DNA from: Rubrivivax gelatinosus
GTDB taxonomy: Bacteria; Pseudomonadota; Gammaproteobacteria; Burkholderiales; Burkholderiaceae_C
Reading direction: 5' to 3'
DNA length: 57,436 bases
NCBI RefSeq assembly: GCF_016583785.1
Contig: NZ_NRRU01000022.1
Location: 1 to 57,436 of the forward strand
Shown: piece after piece, positions 52,864 through 57,436 of the stretch
How the letters are laid out: each line of letters opens with the position of its first letter
Position numbering within the stretch: position 1 is the stretch's first letter
The notes under the pieces: model-generated
The model's input: only the letters and a program-made list of their open reading frames with translations
The model's database searches: none
Told to the model about the DNA's origin: nothing
Position numbers and translations under genes: made by a program

Positions 52864-53019
52864 CTATTCACGAACTTGGGGATTGCCGCCGACCCCGATG
52901 TAAAACTGATTGCCAAGAATTTCCATCGCCACCCGGAATGGGCGAGCATGGAATGGGATGTCCTCCTGCGCAAAGCGCGCGTCCAGCCCAAGAATGTCGT
53001 TATCGGCAAATTCAATCAT
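52864..53019 (-). CDS. Small protein or gene fragment
   Basis: The ATG at 53019 opens a 51-residue frame (MIEFADNDILGLDARF ... GNPQVRE), upstream of the HEPN-like gene on the same strand but in another frame. GGGGCTGGAG lies just upstream. The composition is protein-like and low in GC. It may be a complete small gene or the 5' remnant of a longer one, since its stop falls within 4 bp of where the next frame opens. Confidence 0.4.
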   Translation of the reverse strand: MIEFADNDILGLDARFAQEDIPFHARPFRVAMEILGNQFYIGVGGNPQVRE

Positions 53020-53036
53020 CTCCAGCCCCTTCTTCC

Positions 53037-53147
53037 CTAAAACTGGCGATCAGAGAAATACCAGATATCGCCGATTCCATTGGATGACGCCATAAAGAGT
53101 CGGCCGGGCAAATTTCCTTTGAACGCCAATCTCAAGTGTGCGGCGCG
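53037..53147 (-). pseudogene. Possible 3' remnant of a gene (SUKH-like tail)
   Basis: A minus-strand frame ends in GNLPGRLFMASSNGIGDIWYFSDRQF and stops at 53037. The ending is protein-like, faintly like the glycine-rich turn of SMI1/KNR4 (SUKH) immunity proteins. Upstream of about 53147 the frame passes into GC-rich sequence without coding character, so only the last part of a gene seems to remain. The assignment is weak. Confidence 0.25.
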
Positions 53148-53328
53148 GTCGTGATCGTCGCAGGGAGCCAGCCGCGGGCCGTTGCCGCTTGGCGCAAGGC
53201 GGCACAGGCACGCCCCACCGGTGCGGCTGTGCGAGCAGGCAGAAGTGGCCACACACCGGCAACGTCGCGCCCGAGCCCCGAAGTCCCGGGCCAGCCCGGA
53301 CACCCTCGGCCAGCCCAGCCTTCCCGTC

Positions 53329-54219
53329 CTACCCCAGCGGCGTGGCCCGCAGCAGATCGTGAAACGCCTGCGCGGCCGGCGACAGCCCGCCGTGGCGCGT
53401 GCGCAGCAGCGACACCTTGCGTTTGACCGTCGGCTGGGTCAGCGGGATCTTGCGCACCCCCGGCCGGTCGCCTTCCTCGAAGGCCGACGACGGCAGGATT
53501 GCGCTGCCGACGCCGGCGGCAACGAGGTTGATCGCCGTGGCGTGGTGCTGGACTTCGTAGTTGCCCTGAAGCCGGATGCCCTGCTTGGCGAGCTGGTAGT
53601 CCATGAAGACACGGGTCGCGGTGAAGCTGCTGATGCCGATCAGCTCGGTGTCGCGCAGGTCGCTCCAGGTCAGCGCCTCGTGCGCTTCCAGCGCATGCGG
53701 GCTGCGGCACAGCAGCACCAGCGCGTCGGCAAACAGCACCGACTCGGCCAGGTCGGGGTGCTTCTCGCCGTGCACCGCGATGCCCAGTTCGGCCTGGCCG
53801 CCCAGCACCGCGTTGCGCACCTCGTGCGACGTGCCGTCGAGCAGCCGGATGCGGTTGCCGGGATAGAGCTCGGCATAGCGCTGCATCACGCTCGGCAGCA
53901 CGTGCGACGTCATCGACGGGATGCAGGCCAGCGTGAAGTGGCCGGTCGAGCGCCGCGACATGTCCTTCAGCTGCTCCACCGCGGCGGTCATCTCCTGCAC
54001 GATGGCGCGCGCCTGCGGCAGGAACTCGCGGCCGACGGCCGTCAGGTCGACGCGGCGCGTGGTGCGGTCCAGAAGCTTGAGGCCCAGGTAGGCCTCGAGC
54101 TTCTGCAGGCGCCGTGTCAGCGCGGTCTGGGTCACGTGCAGCTCACGCGCCGCCTTGTTGAAACCGCCGAGCTCGGCGATCACGACAAAGGCCTGCACGC
54201 CGTCGAAATCGATCTTCAT
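53329..54219 (-). CDS. LysR-family transcriptional regulator
   Basis: The 296-residue protein has an N-terminal helix-turn-helix, FVVIAELGGFNKAARELHVTQTALTRRLQKLEAYLG. A periplasmic-binding-like effector domain follows (TGHFTLACIPSMTSHVLP, ELIGISSFTATRVFMDYQLA, AINLVAAGVGSAILPSSAF). LysR genes usually lie beside their target. Here the nearest catabolic target on the same side is tcuAB, now separated by the 1.8-kb accessory segment, so a TcuR-like role is possible but unproven. Its ATG is 90 bp after the xre stop. Confidence 0.88.
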   Translation of the reverse strand: MKIDFDGVQAFVVIAELGGFNKAARELHVTQTALTRRLQKLEAYLGLKLLDRTTRRVDLTAVGREFLPQARAIVQEMTAAVEQLKDMSRRSTGHFTLACIPSMTSHVLPSVMQRYAELYPGNRIRLLDGTSHEVRNAVLGGQAELGIAVHGEKHPDLAESVLFADALVLLCRSPHALEAHEALTWSDLRDTELIGISSFTATRVFMDYQLAKQGIRLQGNYEVQHHATAINLVAAGVGSAILPSSAFEEGDRPGVRKIPLTQPTVKRKVSLLRTRHGGLSPAAQAFHDLLRATPLG

Positions 54220-54308
54220 GGTGCAAGCCTAGCGCCCCGGCCGCCCGTTGCCGGGGACGACGCTGCAACGAGCCTGCGGCAACGGCCGCAGGCGCAGTCC
54301 GCGCCGCC

Positions 54309-54581
54309 TCAGCGCAGCTGCGGCTCGCAGCGCTGGATCAGCTCCGACAGCGGCACGTCCAGCGCCTGCGCCAGCTTGGCCGCGGTGTGCAGCGAGGGCA
54401 TCGCCGTTGCGCGTTCGATCTCGCCCATGTAGGTGCGGTTGAGTTCGGCGCGTTCGGCCAGCCGCTCCTGCGACCAGCCGCGCGCCTGGCGCAGCCGGCG
54501 CACGGTGCGCCCGAAACGTTCGCCGACGCTTTCCTGCGGCAGCTGCAAGAGCTCAAATACCGGCGCCGTCGATGCCGTCAT
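54309..54581 (-). CDS. Xre-family helix-turn-helix regulator
   Basis: The start at 54581 gives 90 residues and overlaps the epsC stop by 29 bp. The HTH spans about 22-80: VRRLRQARGWSQERLAERAELNRTYMGEIERATAMPSLHTAAKLAQALDVPLSELI. Being third in a cysK-epsC-xre order with overlap, it is probably a dedicated regulator of cysteine synthesis; that is inference from context. Confidence 0.85.
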   Translation of the reverse strand: MTASTAPVFELLQLPQESVGERFGRTVRRLRQARGWSQERLAERAELNRTYMGEIERATAMPSLHTAAKLAQALDVPLSELIQRCEPQLR

Positions 54582-55566
54582 CGCTGCCTGCCTCCCGTGT
54601 GAGCGCCTGCGTGATCCGGCTCGCGGCCGGCACGCTGCGCGTGATCCAGACATTGCCGCCGATCACCGAGCCGCGGCCCACCGTGATGCGGCCGAGGATG
54701 GTGGCGCCGGCGTAGATGACCACCTCGTCCTCGACGATGGGGTGGCGCGCGCCGCCGCGCTGCAGGCTGCCGTCGGCTTCGGTCGCAAAGCGTTTGGCGC
54801 CCAGCGTCACCGCCTGGTACAGGCGCACGTTGCGCCCGATCGCCGCGGTCTCGCCGATGACGACGCCGGTGCCGTGGTCGATGAAAAAACCTTCGCCGAT
54901 GGTCGCGCCGGGGTGGATGTCGATGCCGGTCTCGCCGTGCGCACGCTCGGACACCAGCCGCGCCAGCAGCAGCAGGCCGTGGCCGTAGAGCTCGTGCGCG
55001 ATGCGGTGGTGGATCATCGCCTGCACGCCCGGGTAGCACAGCAGCACCTCGTCGACGCTGCGCGCCGCCGGGTCGCCGCGAAAGGCGGCGAGCACGTCGC
55101 TGTCAAGCAGCGCCCGCAGCCGCGGCAGCGCCGCGCCGAAGCTGCGCACGATGGCCAGGGCGTGTGCGTCGACGTCCTCGTCGCCGTGGCCCAGCCGCGC
55201 CTGGTAGCGCAGTTCCAGCCGCGCCTGCTGCAGCAGCAAGCCGAGCACGCGGTCCAGCGTCTGGCCGACGTAGTAGTCCTCGCTCTCCTGGCGCAGGTCC
55301 TGCGGGCCCAGGCGCAGCGGGAACAGCGCGCCGCGCAGGCCGTCGACGATCTGCCCCAGCGCCTCGCGCGAAGGCAGTTCGCGGTGGCCGTTCTCCTCGG
55401 GCCGCTGCTGCGCGGCGCGCCAGCGTGCACGCGCCGCCCGCAGGCCGGAAACGATGCCGGCGAGGTCGAGCGTGGCGTCTTCGACCGCCTGCGCGCGCGC
55501 CGGCGGGGCGTGTGTCGTCACCGCGGCCGGCCTCTCGGCGACCGCGTCGTCGTGCGGGGCGGCCAT
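54553..55566 (-). CDS. epsC: Serine O-acetyltransferase (EpsC/SatA type)
   Basis: The 337-residue protein has a long N-terminal helical region (1-200), then the catalytic part (PGVQAMIHHRIAHELYGHG). The left-handed beta-helix follows, with hexapeptide repeats GIDIHPGATIGEGFFIDHGTGVVIGETAAIG. It acetylates L-serine with acetyl-CoA, the first step of cysteine synthesis; cysK 2 bp upstream does the second. The N-terminal extension is typical of the EpsC group rather than E. coli CysE. Confidence 0.9.
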   Translation of the reverse strand: MAAPHDDAVAERPAAVTTHAPPARAQAVEDATLDLAGIVSGLRAARARWRAAQQRPEENGHRELPSREALGQIVDGLRGALFPLRLGPQDLRQESEDYYVGQTLDRVLGLLLQQARLELRYQARLGHGDEDVDAHALAIVRSFGAALPRLRALLDSDVLAAFRGDPAARSVDEVLLCYPGVQAMIHHRIAHELYGHGLLLLARLVSERAHGETGIDIHPGATIGEGFFIDHGTGVVIGETAAIGRNVRLYQAVTLGAKRFATEADGSLQRGGARHPIVEDEVVIYAGATILGRITVGRGSVIGGNVWITRSVPAASRITQALTREAGSDDGIDGAGI

Positions 55567-55568
55567 GC

Positions 55569-56561
55569 TCAGGCGGCCCGGGCCTCGGCCGGCGGCAGGC
55601 CGGCGGCGTCGAAGACGCCTTCGAACAGCACCGAGCTGAGATAACGCTCGCCGGAGTCGGGCAGCACGACGACGATGGTCTTGCCGTCGAACTCGGGGCG
55701 GCGTGCCAGGCGCGCGGCCACCGCGGCGGCGGCGCCGCCGGAGATGCCCGAGAGGATGCCCTCCTCGCGCGTCAGGCGGCGCGCGTAGTGGATCGCCTCT
55801 TCGTTCGTCACCTGCTCGATGGCGTCGATCAGCGACAGGTCCAGCACCTCGGGCACGAAGCCGGCGCCTATGCCCTGGATCTTGTGCGGGCCGGGCTTCA
55901 CTTCGTCGCCGGCACGCACCTGCGTCAGCACCGGGCTGGCGGCGGGCTCGACGGCCACCGAGGTGATCGCCTTGCCCTGCGTCTTCTTGATGAAGCGCGA
56001 GACGCCGGTGATCGTGCCGCCGGTGCCGACGCCCGAGACGACGACGTCGACGGCGCCCGCGGTGTCCTCCCAGATCTCGGGGCCGGTCGTGGCCTCGTGG
56101 ATCGCCGGGTTGGCCGGGTTGCGGAACTGCTGCAGCAGCACGTACTTCGGGTCGCTGGCAGCGATCTCCTCGGCCTTGGCGACGGCGCCCTTCATGCCCT
56201 TGGCGCCTTCGGTCAGCACCAGCCTGGCGCCGTAGGCCAGCAGCAGCTTGCGCCGCTCCAGGCTCATGGTCTCGGGCATGGTCAGCGTCAGCGGGATGCC
56301 GCGCGCCGCGGCGACGAAGGCCAGCGCGATGCCGGTGTTGCCGCTGGTGGGTTCGACCAGCTCCTTGCCCGGGCCGAGCAGGCCGCGCTTCTCGGCGTCC
56401 CAGATCAGCGCCGAGCCGATGCGGCACTTGACCGAGTAGGCCGGGTTGCGGCCCTCGATCTTGGCCAGCACCGTGGCGCCGGCGCCGTCGGTGATGCGGT
56501 TCAGGCGCACGAGCGGCGTGCGGCCGATGGACAGCGAGTTGTCGTCGTAGATGCGGGTCAT
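55569..56561 (-). CDS. cysK: Cysteine synthase A (O-acetylserine sulfhydrylase)
   Basis: The 330-residue PLP enzyme has the PLP lysine Lys45 in [11 protein letters not shown]. The substrate loop is TSGNTGIAL, the phosphate-binding loop [10 protein letters not shown] and the C-terminal [12 protein letters not shown]. It makes cysteine from O-acetylserine and sulfide and forms a complex with serine acetyltransferase in related systems. The epsC start is 2 bp after its stop, so the two are co-translated. The ATG at 56561 has AGAGGAAC upstream. Confidence 0.94.
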   Translation of the reverse strand: MTRIYDDNSLSIGRTPLVRLNRITDGAGATVLAKIEGRNPAYSVKCRIGSALIWDAEKRGLLGPGKELVEPTSGNTGIALAFVAAARGIPLTLTMPETMSLERRKLLLAYGARLVLTEGAKGMKGAVAKAEEIAASDPKYVLLQQFRNPANPAIHEATTGPEIWEDTAGAVDVVVSGVGTGGTITGVSRFIKKTQGKAITSVAVEPAASPVLTQVRAGDEVKPGPHKIQGIGAGFVPEVLDLSLIDAIEQVTNEEAIHYARRLTREEGILSGISGGAAAAVAARLARRPEFDGKTIVVVLPDSGERYLSSVLFEGVFDAAGLPPAEARAA

Positions 56562-56652
56562 CGCGAAGTTCCTCTGACGGTGCGGAATGCGGCCGGTGGT
56601 CTGACGTGGGAGCCTGCCGCCGCCTCTGGCTCCCGGATCAAGCTTCCCGCCA

Positions 56653-56720
56653 CGGTCCGGCTCCGCCGGACCGTCGGCGGACGGCCCCCTTGGGGGGTAG
56701 CGAGCGTTAGCGAGCTTGGG
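56653..56720. repeat. Intergenic stem-loop and REP-like element
   Basis: ACGGTCCGGC at 56653-56662 pairs perfectly with 56666-56675 (loop TCC). It is followed by CCCCCTTGGGGGG (56686-56698) and the direct repeat TAGCGAGCG/TTAGCGAGC (56699-56716). It lies between rhodanese and cysK on the minus strand. Similar CCCCCTTGGGGGG-type boxes are common between genes of Burkholderiales. It is a terminator plus dispersed repeat. Confidence 0.6.
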
Positions 56721-56723
56721 GGC

Positions 56724-57203
56724 TCAGTCCTGCGTCCAGGGCAGCGCGCGCCGGCGCCAACCGTTGACGTGACCACGCTGCTGCGCGGCGTCGAGATCCC
56801 CTTCGAAACCTTCGCCGACGTTGAAGACGTTGGCGAAGCCGGCGGCGGCGGCGGCTTCGGCGGCGGCAGCGGAGCGTTTGCCACTGCGGCACAGCAGCAG
56901 CGCCACCGTGTGCTTGCCGCCGATGCGCGCTTCGAGTTCACGCACGAAACGCGGGTTGCGCGTCAACGCAGTGCCCGTCGCCCAGGCGACGTGCAGGCTG
57001 CCGGGCACCTGGCCGACGAACTTGCGTTCTTCGGCCGTGCGCACGTCCACCAGCTGCGCCAGGCCGGCCTGCACCAGCGCCCAGGCATCCTGCGGCGCCA
57101 CGATGCCGGCATAAGGCAGCTGTGCTTCACGCGCGGCCTGGCGTGCACGCTCCAGCGCAGGGTGGGCGTCAACGGACGCGGGCAGGTCGGCTACGGCAGT
57201 CAT
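56724..57203 (-). CDS. Rhodanese-domain sulfurtransferase-like protein
   Basis: The 159-residue protein has a single rhodanese domain: LAQLVDVRTAEERKFVGQVPGSLHVAW and the active-site loop LLLCRSGKRS with Cys105. FANVFNVGEGFEGDLD follows. It transfers sulfane sulfur or acts as a sulfur carrier; its place upstream of cysK-epsC fits sulfur metabolism. The ATG at 57203 has AAGGAGAA upstream. The trailing WRRRALPWTQD matches the usual C-terminus of this subgroup. Confidence 0.9.
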   Translation of the reverse strand: MTAVADLPASVDAHPALERARQAAREAQLPYAGIVAPQDAWALVQAGLAQLVDVRTAEERKFVGQVPGSLHVAWATGTALTRNPRFVRELEARIGGKHTVALLLCRSGKRSAAAAEAAAAAGFANVFNVGEGFEGDLDAAQQRGHVNGWRRRALPWTQD

Positions 57204-57436
57204 CGGTTCTCCTTCAGGCCCCGCCGCGGCCCGACCTGGCGGGCTTGTGACGGCGATAGACGGCAGAGGTCAGCGTAGACAGGCCGCAGCCAGCACCCAA
57301 CGAATGGAAACGCCAGTGCTTATGCGAGGAGCGAGCAAGCAACGCTTCTGCGCCCAGCGTGTTTCGATAGGCGCCAAACGAGCTTCGCGGCACACCGCTT
57401 GCCCGCCAGAGTCACGTGTTTTGCCTGCCTCCAGCC
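57204..57436. other. Upstream intergenic sequence to end of window
   Basis: This is 233 bp of moderately lower GC upstream of the rhodanese gene (minus strand). It probably holds that promoter. I see no ORF of convincing character, tRNA or repeat. Confidence 0.4.

Noticed and set aside
52864..52870. Single frameshift joining the 51-residue ORF to the HEPN-like gene
   Set aside because: The two frames overlap by only a few bases and the second gene has its own start and ribosome site; no homology evidence joins them.

Overview
The window is a contiguous piece of high-GC (roughly 70 %) chromosome. Protein families and gene style (PEP-CTERM protein, Bug/TctC binding protein, DmsABC, MbnP/MbnH copper pair, PCu(A)C, tcuAB, very strong GC3 bias) suggest a betaproteobacterium of the order Burkholderiales, near Rubrivivax/Leptothrix-type genera. 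This is inferred from family content only. No rRNA, tRNA, CRISPR array or intact insertion sequence is visible.

Layout. 1-2877: end of a lysyl-phosphatidylglycerol synthase (mprF/lpiA) followed by acvB, a lysyl-PG hydrolase. 2980-8602: a PEP-CTERM protein convergent with a TonB-dependent receptor plus lipoprotein pair. 8877-11174: hybrid sensor kinase. 11355-15102: SOUL haem protein, a Tat-exported large catalase whose reading frame is broken at a run of nine C, and a small membrane protein. 15449-20863: a TPR-wHTH regulator divergent from a clostripain-like (C11) cysteine protease, followed by a gene of unknown function. The upstream regions of the protease and the unknown gene share an 11-bp-spaced direct repeat and a second conserved box, suggesting a small regulon. 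20901-26073: PRC-barrel protein, Mg2+ P-type ATPase and two tandem BON proteins (envelope/ion stress). 26172-27122: panE-like reductase.

27129-33114 is a complete arsenic island: arsM-arsR diverge from arsD-arsA-arsR2-arsC1-arsC2-acr3 around a palindromic operator. 33133-37508 (minus strand) is a copper island: DUF2946, MbnP, MbnH, an outer-membrane-type protein and PCu(A)C, with overlapping stop/start codons. 37692-40904 holds an HD hydrolase, a chemotaxis receptor and a lipocalin-like protein; the last two follow near-identical ~105-bp leader elements. 41363-46577 is a dmsABCD anaerobic respiration operon plus a nitroreductase-like gene, behind a 458-bp intergenic region rich in dyads.

46593-51340 (minus strand) runs tcuA-tcuB-Bug binding protein-split chrA pair: tricarballylate or related carboxylate oxidation and uptake. 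A lower-GC accessory segment (about 51360-53145) with a ParDE/RelBE-like toxin-antitoxin module, a HEPN-like protein and small ORFs separates it from a LysR regulator (53329-54219). The window closes with xre, epsC (serine acetyltransferase), cysK and a rhodanese, a cysteine-synthesis group.

The best candidate for an undescribed system is the protease/TPR-regulator/unknown-protein locus at 15449-20863.
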